Made by a program: the position numbers and the translations under genes. Source: Melitaea cinxia (Eukaryota > Arthropoda > Insecta > Lepidoptera > Nymphalidae). From it: DNA of 64,000 nucleotides. Location of the stretch: positions 3,363,501 to 3,427,500 of the forward strand of contig NC_059410.1 of NCBI RefSeq assembly GCF_905220565.1, read 5' to 3'. The notes under the pieces are model-generated. The model was not told the origin of the DNA, ran no database searches, and was given only the letters and a program-made list of their open reading frames with translations. Within the stretch, counting starts at the first letter, position 1; each line of letters starts with the position of its first letter. Below, piece after piece: positions 32,896-46,178 of this stretch.

Positions 32896-33590
32896 TTATT
32901 TTTACTGTTTTTATTTATATCATCATTTTCTAAATGTAATTAATATGTTAATTACCTTTAATTCAGCCTAATTTTACATATATATATATCAAAATATTGA
33001 TAATAATGATAATTTACATAATACTGGTAAATACATAATACTGTAATTATGTAAATCTGTTATGTAATTTTTATATAAATCAATTATATAAATTTAATAT
33101 AAGCATACAGTACCTAAATTGTTATGTGTATAAAATATATATAGTAAATTCAAAAAAATACAGTTGAAGTTACAGTCATCTTGAACTTTAAATCATTCGA
33201 CAGGTATTTAATTACTTTTTTCTTCATTGATTAAAGTTTCAAAAATAAATGGTGTTTTCAGATGATTGCTTCAAACAGAGAATAATTTCACCTGAAGAAC
33301 CCTAAAAAAAGGGCCTACATCGACTACAAACATCTTATGTAAATAGCAAAGTCCTGAATAAAATTCCATGTTACGAGATGAGCCTAAAATTATGAACCTA
33401 AAATTTACTACAGAATATAGAGAGGATACTTGGTAATTACGTAACTTTAACACAGAATATTAATATAAAAGGTATTTTATGGTATCGTTATTGTTATGTC
33501 ACGAAATTTTATGAATATAGTCACAATAATTTGGAACGATTTCAAAAAAAAAGAATATCAAAATTATAATGTGTAAGACACCATACAACC
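32896..33590. other. AT-rich DNA
   Basis: A short palindrome, atttacataat/attatgtaaat, lies at about 33011-33056. No gene seen. Confidence 0.4.
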
Positions 33591-33850
33591 GTTCTGGTGT
33601 AGTGGTGCGAGTAGTGGCGTAAAACATCGACGGTTTGCGGGTTCGATTCCCGCTTGGCATGGGTATTTGAATTTGTACAAATATTTCTTTACAGTTTGGA
33701 TGTCTGTCCTTGTTGTCCACCCCACCGTGCCTCGGAGAGCACGGTAGATTGTCGGTCCCAGTTGTTATCATAAATACCTGATAGCGATCGTTATTCATAG
33801 TACGGAGCAAATCCGCCTATGCTCAGCAGTGGGATAATGCTGGCTGAATG
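33591..33850 (+). mobile_element. SINE-S variant, near full length
   Basis: Head gttctggtgtagtggtgcga contains a good A box (TGGTGTAGTGG); gcgggttcgattcccgc is a good B box. The body has ctcggagagcacggtag and ccagttgttatcataaatac; the 3' end is gctcagcagtgggataatgc. Confidence 0.88.
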
Positions 33851-36170
33851 CAAGATACCGTAATATCATTTTTAAGATAATTTTTCTAATATAAAACAAA
33901 ACATAAAGAAGTTTATAAAATAAGTTATACATGGTGTTATTCTGATTGTAAGGAGAGTTTAAAATAATAATCAATAGCCACTAGGAACTAAAGACGACTT
34001 CGTCCTTAAAAATAAAACGTACAAGGTTTTTTAATGTTATCAAGTCTAGATAAAAACATTACAGTCACAACAATATTTTAAGGCAGCAAAATTCTCTTAT
34101 TAAAGTTGATCTTATTTTCAGAAAAATATCTCCAAAACGAACTTATTCCTGTTGAACTAGATTCCCAGTTGAATTAAATTAATTATACATTTCCATTTTA
34201 AACCTACAATCCCTGAAAATTCCTATGAATTCAAACATTGTTATGTAAAAATACATGCTCCCGTGAGATGAAATTTAGAATTTAAAATTAACCCAATTTT
34301 CTAAATTTGTTTCCAGGACATGGCTATCAACGTTTCGAAGGGGATAGACTCCTGGGATAGACTAACAAACTAATTAAACTATAATTTTATTTAGCTCTCT
34401 AAAATTTCTCGGTTTGCTCGACTAATAATTGCCGATGCTCTTCCGTTTCCTTATTTCGTTCTAACTAAGCTATTTTGACTGCTTTTTCAATTACACTTTT
34501 CGTTTAATTAGTATGTCTTTTTAAAGTTTTTTAACTACTACTACTTACTAAAAAAAATTGGTTGTCTGTAAAGTTGGTTTTCGGACGATAGTTTAACGTG
34601 ACAACGTTATAACGAAACATCTCCTCGGACGCATAGGCCAATCGAGTGGAAAAGAGATAGATGCGGCGTAAGCGTACAATGAACGTAACGCGACAATGGG
34701 CGTAAAGGACAATGAGTCATCCTTTTTCACGCATGTAGCCGGCAAGTTATAATTATGAATTTATTATATTCACAAATAACCAAACAAATACATAACCGTC
34801 TTAATAATCAAATCAAAATCAAAATAGTTTGGTAGATACACATTACATGGAAATAGAATCGGTTTCTATCATGTAGCCTCTTTGCTCATGTTTTGTCTAA
34901 GTTGAGCTTTACTGTATTTTTAGTTCATGTGTTAGATTGATGGTGACATGATAAATAAATCATTATGATAAATCCAACACATGAAGTATTAGATTTATGG
35001 TGACATATTGATGTGATACTTAATGAACGGAGATTTCCAAAGCTACCTTCAGATCAGCAACGAAAATCATATCAGGAAAAATTGCTAAGAAGCAATAAGA
35101 TCATCGTGATGTAATCAATCTTATTTTTTTCCATTACTGTCACTCTTCATAAGGCACATAGCCTTTTGTATGCACGTATTTTTTATGACAATACATGCCG
35201 CTTAAAATTTTATAACGCACTGTTTAGCAGTTGTAACGGCTTGAGCAGTCACTACTAAGGTTTACGGCGGTCGGTTATCTCTGAATATTTGTTGTTTTAT
35301 CCCTGATACAGACGAGAATAGAAAGTGACCCTTCTTTATCAATGTCAAGCGTTCACCGAAATCCCTTAACATTGATTAATTATTTATTAACATAACAGAC
35401 CTTTCTCCTTTTAAAACTTTAGCGTTTGAAGAGAAATCCAATCTAATCTTGTCTTTCGGTTATATCTTAGAAAAAAAAAAATAAGGTCGCATCAAAAATT
35501 ACCTTACACGAATATTCTTACGAAAAAATTCTTTATCCATAAATATGAAGCTTCAAAATATAATATATTCTTCCAATTCTATGGAATAATAACATGAAAT
35601 AGCATACTATATCATAATATACACTTACACGACCAATTCCCAGTGTAACTTTGCTGAACAATTTATTTGGGTACGCCTCGTAAGAGATTAAAATCTGATT
35701 GCTTTGTTGTGACTTTATGAATAATTTAACGCGATTATTAAATTGTAATCGACTTTATGATTTATTTTGTACCTTTGTTATAATTTAAATTTTATATGTT
35801 GGAAAAATAAAGGTCTGTTTAATTATTATTCACAATTTTACACACAAATACAAAATACTTAGTAAAAGTAAGTTTAAAAGCCTAACATTACTTCAGTTGT
35901 AATAGGCAACATTATCGCTAATATAGTGGTATTTTAGGCCAACTTGAGCATAAGAAAGCCTTGGAAGTTTTATTCATGAAAGATAAATACTTATAAATAA
36001 TATTATTTAGGAATTTGTCCGTATGCTAGGTTAAATCTCTATAATAATAGGGATATGAAAAGTAAGACAGTATATATGGTAAAATATAATTATTAAGGAT
36101 TTTTAGCGTTCGCCTTCCTTAGTTATTATATTATGAAATTAAAATTAAGGCTAATTTTAAATCACTCATC
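33851..36170. other. AT-rich DNA, no gene seen
   Basis: 34557-34745 (gtaaagttggttttcggacg...cgcataggccaatcgagtgg) resembles a transposon end but has no partner here. 34935-34975 holds a 14-bp imperfect inverted repeat around tcatgtgttagatt. Confidence 0.4.
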
Positions 36171-36499
36171 CCATCATTTCAGCCCATTGCGGTCCACTGC
36201 TGGACATAGGCCTCCACAAGTCCGCGCCTAAAATCGAGTGAATTCAATTGTGTTGCCCATAGTCACCTCGCTGGGCAGGCGGGTTGGTGACCGCAGGGCT
36301 GGCTGTGTCGCACCGAGGACGCTGCTGCCCGTCTTCGGCCTGTGTATTTCAAAGCCAGCAGGTGGATGGTTATCCCGCCACCGGTCGGCTTTATAAATTC
36401 CAAGGTGGTAGTGGAACTGTGTTATCCCTTAGTCGCCTCTTACGACACCCACGAGAAGAGAGGAGTGGCTATATTCTTTACTGCTGTAGCCACAAAGCT
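36171..36499 (-). mobile_element. Rep-A, near full length
   Basis: From tcatttcagcccattgcggt to tgctgtagccacaaagc, with all internal boxes present. Confidence 0.92.
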
Positions 36500-36654
36500 T
36501 TAAATATCGAACGTTTAATCATAGCACTTAATAGTCTATGTATATACATACATACATATAAATAAAATTTAAGTGTCTGTCTGTGCTTTAAAAATAACTG
36601 TGTTTATTCAAGTGCATACAGTTATTTACGCGATACTAAAACACAAACAATTTC

Positions 36655-37140
36655 AATTTTTTTTTGTCTGTCTTCTATTTGTTCGTGCTTATCTCCGGAA
36701 TAGCTAAACCATGACGTCGCGTTAGCGCAACAGCCACAGCACTGGTTTATGGCTGTTGCACTAGCATTTGCGGGTTCGATTGCCGCACATGACAAACATT
36801 TGTATTGGCCATACAGATACTTGCCGTGGTCTGGGTGTTTGTGCAGTCCTTGTGCAGTCCTTGTGGGTCTCCCCACTGTGCCTTGGAGAGCACGTTAAGC
36901 CATCAGTCCCGGTTGTTATCAAGTACCTGATAGGGATCGTTACTCATAGTAAAGAATATATCCGCCACCCCGCATTAGAGCAGCGTGGTGGATTAAGCTC
37001 TAATCCTTCTTCTACATGGGCAAATAGGCATATGCACATCAGTGGGGTATTACAGGCTAAAGCGAAGAGAGTAAGCTAAAACAATTTTAATGGGACTGTC
37101 ACTGGAAGATAGAGGAGAATGAAGATGGGACAGCAGTCTT
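36655..37140 (+). mobile_element. Rep-C interrupted by SINE-S
   Basis: ttttgtctgtcttctatttg and tctccggaatagctaaacc lie left of the SINE; agctaaaacaattttaatgg and gactgtcactggaagatag lie right. The sequence agctaaaNc on both sides is the probable target duplication. Confidence 0.75.
36711..37072 (+). mobile_element. SINE-S, full length
   Basis: About 360 bp. The head gcgttagcgcaacagccaca...gcgggttcgattgccgc carries A- and B-box-like motifs. The body runs through tgccgtggtctgggtgtttg, ctcccactgtgcc-like and cccggttgttatcaagtac to gcagcgtggtggattaagct and ggggtattacaggctaaagc. The word gtgcagtccttg is doubled. It is the best reference copy in the window. Confidence 0.92.
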
Positions 37141-38020
37141 TTTTTTTTAATTTTTAATATCCATAGGCTCTTGAGTGCCCAGTGTACATTTTAATTTTCA
37201 AAGCGTTGAGGCGTATTATTTTCAACACTGCATGCTTCAAATTACGAACTAAAGCTCATTTTCTCTAATTCGATGGTGAGTCTAAAACTGACCGTGGGAG
37301 ATATATAAATATATACCTATATATACATATATATTTATGCAGGTTAATAATTAACATAATTATTTACGACTATGGTTTTTTTTATTCTACATGCTCCATT
37401 ACTATTTTACAGCATACTACATACTTTATACTTTAAATGTGTAACTCTACACTGTTAATTTACTGCATTGTCGACGGCCACTCTCATTTTTCTAAAACAT
37501 CGCCCGCCGCCAGTTTCACGAGCACATCCTCAATAACATTCGCATCCCTATTATAGATCGCCATTTTGAGGCTGTGCTCGAGAATTTGCTACGGTTTGCC
37601 TCCAACATTCTGACGAAGTGGCCGATTGCGTCGTCCTTGTCGTCGGTGTAATAGACACAGGTGTAGTGTGTCTAGTCACCGCGACCACCAGTCGCAGCAG
37701 GGACCAGGACAGCAGTCTAGAAGAGATCACTATTTAGGGTTAAGACTGCATTTGCACAGTGTACTTAATTTTTGCACAAAGTTAATAATTATTATTATTA
37801 CTTTAATGAACATTTCAAACAAACAGGAAGGGGTACGTTTTATATCAGGAAACTCGGAAACTTCCTAACTGAGAAGCGCTTTGATGTTTTATAACAAGTT
37901 TGTGTTAATATAGACGACGACAAATCGTTTAAAGGCTTTGATCCATCGTTTAAATATTATCTTTTTAGTTGAGTATTTTTTCTAATTTTTTATCATATTT
38001 CTGAGTAAGTTGAGTTTTTT
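37141..38020. other. AT-rich DNA with one GC-rich block
   Basis: 37490-37735 is much more GC-rich and could be a remnant of a LINE or other coding sequence, but no frame gave a family I recognise. Confidence 0.35.
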
Positions 38021-38200
38021 GAAGTAAAACTTCTTTACGCATACTTGACTTCGAAAATAAGCTGGTGAATACGTGATGAGAACGTTACGAAAAGTGTGAT
38101 CGGGTGAGGCGAACGGAAGTTGAGAGCAATATATAAGTTAAATGGAGCTAAAAAAATTACACTTCAGTCGTGTGGTCCAGAGCACTCTTTTTTTTTAACA
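38021..38200 (+). mobile_element. Rep-K copy 4
   Basis: gaagtaaaacttctttacgc...atacttgacttcgaaaat, gtgatcgggtgaggcgaac, then cagtcgtgtggtccagagca and a T run. Confidence 0.9.
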
Positions 38201-39089
38201 AAAATAGTTACGGTTATGAGTCGGTAAGTCATTTTATTTCAAACGATCTCTAGAAATTGCAGACGTTTGCAGAATCAGATAAGCCCTAAATAGGCTACTA
38301 AAGGGATCAAGCTGAGAATGAGGAAACGAGGGTAAGAAAACAAGCGAGGGTTGACTTGTAATTTATTCACTCGAAGTGTGAAACGTAGCTATAATGATAC
38401 TTCAAAAATAATAAGGTAAAAGGTCATTGAAACCTGTTTGAGCTTAGGCTTTTTATTAATACGTTTTAAAAACTAAGAGAATGTAATAGAAGTAGATCAC
38501 AATGATCAGTATATTCTAGTGCTTTTTTAGCACTATAAAATTTTAGTACTGAAATCACTTTGATACAAAACTGATCTGATCCAAAATATACATCATAATT
38601 TCCTATAAAATATTATTTAAAATAAATACACTTTAAAATAAGCTGATTTTAATATATTTTACATTACATAGAAATGCTGTAAGTTAAAAAACAATATGAT
38701 ATAGTATTACAGAAAAATAAATATAATTATATTATGTTTATACTAAAAGGCGCAATAACATCATTTATATAAAAAAGAATAACAAGAATACAATATATTT
38801 ATTATACGAAGCAGAGAATGCCAATATCACGACCATAACCACACCGGAACAAACATTTCCTGATGTATAAAATTAAGGCTCGTTACGGCATGCGAGCATT
38901 AATGACTTTTAATTTACCGATATTTTATCTTTCTCTGGCTGTATTTGTACCGTTTCCAACTGTAACAATTAGTGTGTTTTAATATTGTCATTTGTATTGA
39001 GTATTATATTATGTTATTGCAAACTTGTAATGACATACATAAAAACTATATTTTCGTTGAATTAATGCATGTATTGTATTTATGGTTCA
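38201..39089. other. AT-rich DNA, no gene seen
   Basis: Nothing recognisable. Confidence 0.4.
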
Positions 39090-39424
39090 ATCATCAATCA
39101 TTTCAGCCTATTGCAGTCCACTACTTATCGTAGGCCTCCACAAGTTCGCGCCAAAAATGGCATGAACTCATGTATATTTCCCATAGTCACCACGCTGTGC
39201 AGGTGGGTTGGTGACCGTAGGGCTTGCTTTGTCGCACCTAAGAAGCTGCTGCCCGTCTTTGGCCTGTGTATTTCAAAGCCAGCAATTGGATGGTTATCCC
39301 GCCATCCGTTGGCTTTATAGCTTGCAAAGCGATAGTGGAAGTGTGTTATCCTTTAGTTGCCTCTTACGACACCCACGGGAAGAGAGGGGGTGGCTATATT
39401 CTTTAATGCTGTAGCCACACAGCA
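39090..39424 (-). mobile_element. Rep-A, near full length, diverged
   Basis: From tcatcaatcatttcagcct to ctgtagccacacagca; tatggtt on both sides may be the target duplication. Confidence 0.92.
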
Positions 39425-40152
39425 TATGGTTACCGACATAAATAGTTATATCAAAAATAACGTGCTGATGTTGAGAAATGAGTACGACTATTAAAGCAGT
39501 ATCAGCAATCCTCCCTATCCGAAACGTCGAGCATCTGAAAAACTTAATAAGCCGCGATAAAATCCAAAAAAGTAGTTTGATTATCATGATTGAAATTCGC
39601 GTAAACCTAGAAAACAAAAAGTATCAGTAATAACAGACAGTAAGTTGCAAGGCTTACTAAATCGGAAAAATAAACAAAAAAAAAAATGAGAACAGCTTAA
39701 AAAGACTACTATTGATAGTTTTACTTACGAGTATCATGCTTTAAAACAGTGTTTCCCAAAGTGGGCGATAACGCCCGCTTGTGGGCGCTGCAGTACTAAA
39801 GGGTAAGAGACCTAGAAAAAAAATGGTGGCGTTGTATAGTATATATATATATATATAGTAAACTACAACAGAATTTAATACATTTTCACAATCTCATTAG
39901 TCAAAAGTCACTGTATAACATCGAATTTGAGAAAAAAAAGAAAAAAAAAGGTAAAAGGAAAAAAAAAATACCAGTAATCCTGATGAAAGAACCTTTCAGT
40001 TACTTAGTGTAATATCGTAAAATAATACGTTCTCTGTTTGAGAAATCTTATTTTGTTATGTTATTTTACATCAGGTTATTTCGAAGGGATTTTTTGCCGT
40101 ACGGTGTACAGGTGTAGGGTGTAAAGAATATTAGAAAATTTTGTAATGAATC
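39425..40152. other. AT-rich DNA with a possible hAT end
   Basis: cagtgtttcccaaagtgggc (39751) followed by gataacgccc resembles a hAT-type terminal inverted repeat, but no matching other end is visible. A (TA)n run lies at 39837-39859. Confidence 0.4.
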
Positions 40153-40366
40153 ATGCAGGACATATCCTGGTAAAAATTTGGAGCAGGTCGAATGAGTAAG
40201 AACCTTACAGAATATTACTGTTAAATAATACTAATCTCAAGTAGTATTATGATCCTGTGGTCAGTTGGGTTATCAGAACGTCTGGAGAGAGTCGATAACG
40301 TGCTTGCGATGCTTCCGGCATTGCAGGTGTCTATAAGCTACTTTAATCCCTTACCGTGAGCCTACT
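40153..40366 (+). mobile_element. Rep-B, diverged copy
   Basis: aaaatttggagcaggtcgaa, tactgttaaataatact, gcttgcgatgcttccgg, ttgcaggtgtctataagcta in family order. Confidence 0.8.
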
Positions 40367-40569
40367 ACAGTACTAGTGAGCCTACTTTTCTCCAGGGGTT
40401 ATTGGTTCAAATGATTCAATTTCCGCCCAGAATTTGGATAAACTAAATTTGTTATTAATCATTATTGTTGTTGTATGTTATAAGTCAGCTGTTACCTATA
40501 ACACTAGCATTGAGTTGCTTATTTTACGAACAGACCATCGTGTATTTACGTAAAAGATATTAATTTAAT

Positions 40570-40757
40570 GACACGTCAGCGTAACGATCACAGCACTGGG
40601 TTGTGGCTGCTGTGCAAGCTACGAGATCAATCCCCGCACATGGGAAACATTTATGTTAGCCATAAAGATGTTTGCATTTCTATTACATTGCGTGTATTTC
40701 CGGACCCCTGACACAGGAGTAAATCCTGGTTAGGGGGTGATGAGTGTGAGTGTAAGA
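40570..40757 (+). mobile_element. SINE-S subtype with alternative 3' body
   Basis: Head gtcagcgtaacgatcacagc...gagatcaatccccgcacatg is SINE-S-like. The 3' part tttccggacccctgacacag...gagtaaatcctgg differs from the main type and matches 55217-55405. Confidence 0.75.
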
Positions 40758-40814
40758 CATATATTTAAATTTATTTTCGTTACGAAAATCGTACCTATAT
40801 ATTTATATATATAT

Positions 40815-41007
40815 ATATATCTTCTAATACTCTCCTCTAAACTCCTCTGAAACGGCTCGACCGATTTTAATAAAATTTTGTGGGCATATCGGGTAGGTCT
40901 GAGAATCGGCTAACATCTATTTTTCATACCCCTAAGTTATGGGGGGGGGGGGAGGGGATTAAGGGTGTTGATAACATATATGGCAAAACAACGTTTGCGG
41001 GGTCAGC

Positions 41008-41061
<54 letters not shown>
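40815..41061 (+). mobile_element. Rep-N with GCTAGT end and (TA)n tail
   Basis: acggctcgaccgattttaat, ggtaggtctgagaatcggc, ggcaaaacaacgtttgcggg, gtcagctagt, then about 24 TA repeats (41012-41061). The dinucleotide run starts directly at the element end, so it may be its tail. Confidence 0.75.
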
Positions 41062-41065
<4 letters not shown>

Positions 41066-41525
41066 TATCACTTATATTTGACATGACATTACATAGCTAT
41101 CCTAAAATTCTAAGCTGTCCCCTCGATTGATGTTTACAAATAATTTAAATCAAAACCGCCCAACCACTGACCCTTCGCATCTTGACATCAGCAGCCGAAA
41201 TACTTTAAATAATCAAGATGAAATGATTTATGTTGATAAGGGTCGGAACGGTTAATATAATTACAGGAAACAAACATTATTTACTTCTGCAATAAATAAT
41301 ATAGGCTTTAAAGGACTTTTTAGTCACTGCAAACTTTCTTGCCGATTCTTCTCTGCAAAGTCTACATCCTAAATTGGTAAAGCTTCACATTAACAATTAG
41401 TTCATTAAAGCAAATATAATTTCAATTTATAAAATTACCGTTCAAATGTGATTTTATAATCTATTGGTATAAAGTACTATTTTACTTTGATTTTGGTGTG
41501 ATAATTGTAACCCACAGCAAAACTG
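41062..41525. other. AT-rich DNA, no gene seen
   Basis: Nothing recognisable. Confidence 0.4.
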
Positions 41526-41774
41526 GAGGAGGTTCTCAATTCGACTGTATTTTTTTATGTTGCCTCATAACTTTTTACTGGGTGAAACGATTTTGATGAT
41601 TTTTAAGCTAAAAGGAAGACCACATAACAAGCTGGTGCTTGTCATATAGTCTCATTTAGATTTAATCGAGATCCCACAAGTTATTTTTGAGTTTGCATAT
41701 TTATTTAATCGTCGACCAACGTTTGTTATAATTCGAAATAATTTAAGTCGGTTTTTTTTCGTTTGCAAGCAAAC
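41526..41774 (+). mobile_element. Rep-I, best complete copy
   Basis: ggaggaggttctcaattcga, ttttactgggtgaaacgatt, aagctggtgcttgtcatata, and the end gtcggttttttttcgtttgc...aagcaaac. Confidence 0.85.
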
Positions 41775-43477
41775 AAAGTTGAAAAAAATTTCCTTTGGAG
41801 TTTAATCTGTACTAAAGCAAAAAAAAAAAGTTTTTTTTTTTAATTTATTGTTATGTTTCTGCACTGCGCTTCATGCTACTTATCGTACCATAGATACACG
41901 TATTTACATTATTACGACATAAATAAATGTACGTGTCTAATATAATTTCATAAACAAACTTCTACTTGTTTCCTCCTGTGGAAAAGTTTTAATATAATAC
42001 CATAAATATAATATTCCTATCTGCATGCGAACAAATTATTAGGAAAAAAAGGTTTCATGGTATTTATCAATTATTTAATTTCTTGAAAAGCTGAAACCTC
42101 TAATTAATAGAATACTATTGAATTACTCGAATTTATACTGATTTTATTTAATCAAATTTATTTTGATATAAACTGATTCAATTTAATCCAAATACTGAAA
42201 TGAATAATAACTGATATAACTAATATAATTACCGAGGAGACTTGTGTTGGGTTCTTGCTCTGTTAATTGATTGACCTTCGTCCACCGTCTGCGAAACTTT
42301 TAACGAAAATACAAACTCAATACTCCCCACTACACTCAATTCTGATTGGTTGTCGCCAGTCAACAGGAAAGCGAGATCGCGCAGGAAATAAATTGTCTAA
42401 ATATTATATATACAATATTTTAAAAGAAATAATTAGTCATACATCTAATCTTTTTTTTTTTACATTTAAATTCAATAATATTTTTTATCGTGTATTGGGA
42501 TCGCTACTTTTTCTTAAAAGATGTTTTAAAAAAATTTAGGAATGTACTACATACTAAAGTATAAGTTGACGTTTTACTTTAAAAAGAATAAAGACACACA
42601 AATATAATAATCGTAGCAGAAATAATATTATTAGTACCCAAACCGTAAAATATTGCTATGTATTCAATTACGGAACAATATATCCTAAGGAGGTATAATT
42701 ATCTACTTACCCCTTACCCTTTATGTCTCGTATCACTCAATCTGTTCAAAAGAATATACAAAGACAGTACGATTTCATACTTTGGGTTGATCAAAGCACA
42801 AAAACGAAATATTGTTTAGGTATAATTTTGGAATATTCAATTTATATTTACAAACACAGTAGAGCAGCGTGGTGGATGGAGTTGTGAACTTTATTCTGAA
42901 AGGAGAAAATATTAGTGACAGAATCGATAAGAAAAATGAAAAAATTACTACGATACCGTTCATATTTACTGGCAAATTATAATTAATTAATGTACTTATT
43001 CTGTAAAATAATCTTTAAAAAATCATAGTATTTAGTTTTAATAATTGATACAAATAATTTGTAAGGAAATTCGAAATTGCGTTAAATTTGCATTGTACTA
43101 AATTTGCATTTTCTAGACAGCTTTAATTAGATTTATTCTTAATTAAATAAAAAAATCGCCTTAAAATAAAAACAGACTAACAAACGACGCTTAGTTAATA
43201 TATACAAGAAAATCGAAATTTTTCTACATGTACTCGTATATAAAATGCCATATGCCTAATAATATAATATGCCTTAATCCTTTTCAGGAGGACATTTCCA
43301 AGAAATCCGGCTGCTTTAACTTAATAATATACATTAACAGAAATAAATTAATTCCTTATTCTTTATTCGAAGGGCGACTTTCAAAAGAAATCAGCATTCT
43401 CACCACATTTACATTTCATAGAGCAAGTTATGACTCTATTGTACGTGATCCTTACGCACTTTAAATGTCAAATTTCG
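41775..43477. other. AT-rich DNA, no gene seen
   Basis: 42235-42390 is GC-richer and includes an inverted CCAAT (tgattggttg); possibly regulatory. 42857-42885 holds a short SINE-S piece (agagcagcgtggtggat). Confidence 0.4.
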
Positions 43478-43700
43478 CTTTAGCCTGTAATATTCCACTA
43501 CTGGACATAGGCCTCTTTCCCCACGTAGGAGAAGGTTCAGGGCTTAATCCACCACGCTGCTCCAATGTGGGTTGGCGGATATATTCCCTACTATGAGTAA
43601 CAATCGTTATCAGGTGTACATGATAAAAACCGGGACCGACGGCTTAACATGCTCTCCGAGGAACGGTGGGGAGACCCACAAGGACTGCACAAACACCCAG
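43478..43700 (-). mobile_element. SINE-S, 5'-truncated
   Basis: tagcctgtaatattccacta...ctggacataggcctc to ggactgcacaaacacccag, missing the tRNA head. Confidence 0.88.
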
Positions 43701-44402
43701 AAATTCAGGCGGAAACGACGCTTGTTTACAGCCTTTGTGAAAAAAATAGCCATAAGATAATCCTTACTTCCATAAAGCATCATGTACTTTGTTAATACGA
43801 AATACCAGAAAAATAATAACATGTCACAAAGATATACATAATATGTCAGTCCATCAGCTATCATTCCCTTTTATCTCAAAGCCTATTATTTTATATAAAA
43901 GGCTGCCTTACAAAGAACAAGTTTACAAAGAAAAACTATAACATAGACGAATCTAAGTTGATATTCACAAGTTAGCACAACCTCTTTCCCCAGGAATTTC
44001 CCTGGATAAATACAAGTTTCAGAGATAGGGTGGCAATAGTTACTCATGCAATGTAAAGGATATCATTATATACCTACACGGAAATTATCTCATAGTAATG
44101 GTAGCGGTTTGGTGTCTAAACTTATTCCATTTTTAAACAATTTAAAATTAACAGTATTAAAAAAAAAAAACTAAAAAACACGCTTTTATAAATAAACCAA
44201 CCTAAAAAGAAAAATCATTGAATCCTGATAATAATAATTAAAATAATGGAATAATTTGATCAAATTAGCGTCATCGGTCCTCGATAAGACAAGTAAGTTT
44301 AAATGAAATCTGAACGTTTGAAGTGGGTCAAAATGAAGTTCAAAGAAGTCAGTTACAAACATACAAATATACAGGTGAAGCTAATAAAAAGCGTGTAAAA
44401 AG
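43701..44402. other. AT-rich DNA, no gene seen
   Basis: Nothing recognisable. Confidence 0.4.
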
Positions 44403-44638
44403 TAGGAGGTTCTTAATTCTAATGTATTCTTTACAGAAAACAGAATAGTTAATCATAACTTTTACTGGGTGTACTGATTCAATTTGGTCAAAAGCCGATA
44501 CTTGTCACGTGGTCTCATTTACAATTGATCGATATTTGACAAGTCCTTTTTGTGTTATCCTTAATGATGTGTGATTCAATTCTTATTTTGTTGCTTGTCA
44601 ATTTAAAGTTGTTTTTTTTTTTTGTTTGCAAGTAAACA
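44403..44638 (+). mobile_element. Rep-I copy
   Basis: taggaggttcttaattctaa, tttactgggtgtactgatt, gatacttgtcacgtggtctc, end ttgtttgcaagtaaac. Confidence 0.8.
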
Positions 44639-45145
44639 ATTATTATAATACAACAATTATTAATAGATTAAAGATTAAGTAATAATTATTAATAGATTTC
44701 GAGGTTTCCATACATTACTAATATTAACTCTTGTCTTGATGGTAGTGTTCGTGAGTTTTTTCGTAGTTTTTTAAGAGATAATCTATGGCAATATTGAACC
44801 TTCTTTCAACATTCTTTCACATGTAAAATGTACGTTAATTCTGTGTGACAAAGGCGATTTTATATTTTCGTAATAATGGATTTATAGTCGGAAAAATTGT
44901 ACAAATATAAATTTGTAAAACTGGTGGGAGTAAAAATCACTACTAAGCCGCTCAGGTCGGCGTAATGTTAACGAAAATAATAATAATATCTAGGTAATAT
45001 ATAGGTATGTAATACGTTTCTACAAAACGATTTGAAGATCTCTGGTTGGTAACAATAAGACATTTTTTTTAAGGTATTACATTTTAAAACAGACTTTTGA
45101 GAGCTATTATAAAGTACGAACATATTTAGCTCTTTTAATTTTTAC
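44639..45145. other. AT-rich DNA, no gene seen
   Basis: Nothing recognisable. Confidence 0.4.
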
Positions 45146-45273
45146 TAACCAACCCGCCTGCTCAGCGTGGTGACGATGGGCAAAACACATGAGTTTACGC
45201 CATTTTTTGCTTGAGCTTGTGGAGGCATATGTCCAGTAGTGGATTACGATAGGCTGATGTGATGATATGATGA
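45146..45273 (+). mobile_element. Rep-A, 5'-truncated
   Basis: aaccaacccgcctgctcagc...cttgtggaggcatatgtcc and a GATGATATGATG tail. Confidence 0.87.
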
Positions 45274-46055
45274 ATTTTTACTTTATCATAAATAAACCTA
45301 TGCATCCACGAAACTGCCGGTGCGCGGTGGGTCAAAAAAAATTCATCAAAAAAAAAACAAGCTATTTTTTTTAATAAATACATTAGGAACCCACGACCCT
45401 GGAACGAACACAAAGTTAGTACTTGCGTTCAATGAACACTACAAATATTTGTTTTGAGTTAACAATTTTACTATATAATATATTATAGTTTAATCGATTT
45501 TACTGTGAAATCACAATAATATTTAGTAGAACCATACCGGTAAATGAATGACGATGAATCGTTAGCGCAACGGTCACAGAACTGGCTGTTCAGAAGTAAA
45601 TATATGAGGTGTTTAAAAAAATTAAATTTTTCTAAAGTCCTGGTCACCTTATCCGGGACGCACACCGTCGGGCGATAAAAACGACGTGTAACATAAATTA
45701 TTCATAAAAATCTTGACTCGCCGCGTGATGCAAAGAGGCTATGTAATATACTGTGGCGTTTATAAAACCCTGATACATCGTTTTATATTTATAAGAGATG
45801 TTTTAAAAATACGTGCCATGTATTTTTTTTTAAATTATAATTACATTTCAGAAGACCCATTCTCTGTAAATATTTTTTGAACCGCGTTAGCTTTCATAAA
45901 ATTTATTTTCGACATTAAATTTAATTTTTAATTGCTATTCATATTTGTAGTTCCATTTGGAGCCATTAAAGTTTTAATTATTATTATTTTCAAATTTTAA
46001 TTATATTATCTTTTTTTAAATTTACCACTGAATTGATAATTTATCGAATTATAAT
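45274..46055. other. AT-rich DNA with a SINE head fragment
   Basis: 45553-45590 (atcgttagcgcaacggtcac...agaactggctgttc) is the first 38 bp of a SINE-S head. No gene seen. Confidence 0.45.
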
Positions 46056-46066
46056 TTTATAAGATT

Positions 46067-46167
46067 CGTTTCAGCCTGTAATATCCCACTACTGGGCATA
46101 GGCCTCTTTCCCCATGTAGGAGAAGGATCAGAGCTTAATCCACCACGCTGCTCCAATGCGGGTTGGG
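46067..46167 (-). mobile_element. SINE-S 3' end with 11-bp target duplication
   Basis: ttcagcctgtaatatcccac...tactgggcataggcctc to atgcgggttggg. tttataagatt flanks it at 46056-46066 and 46168-46178. Confidence 0.9.
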
Positions 46168-46178
46168 TTTATAAGATT

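Noticed and set aside
37490..37735. Host exon in a GC-rich block
   Set aside because: No frame gave a recognisable protein or clear splice sites; kept only as an unassigned block.
39751..39785. Full hAT element
   Set aside because: Only one terminal sequence is visible; no partner end or 8-bp duplication found.
40880..41086. 68-codon frame ending in alternating Ile/Tyr
   Set aside because: Translation of a (TA)n microsatellite.
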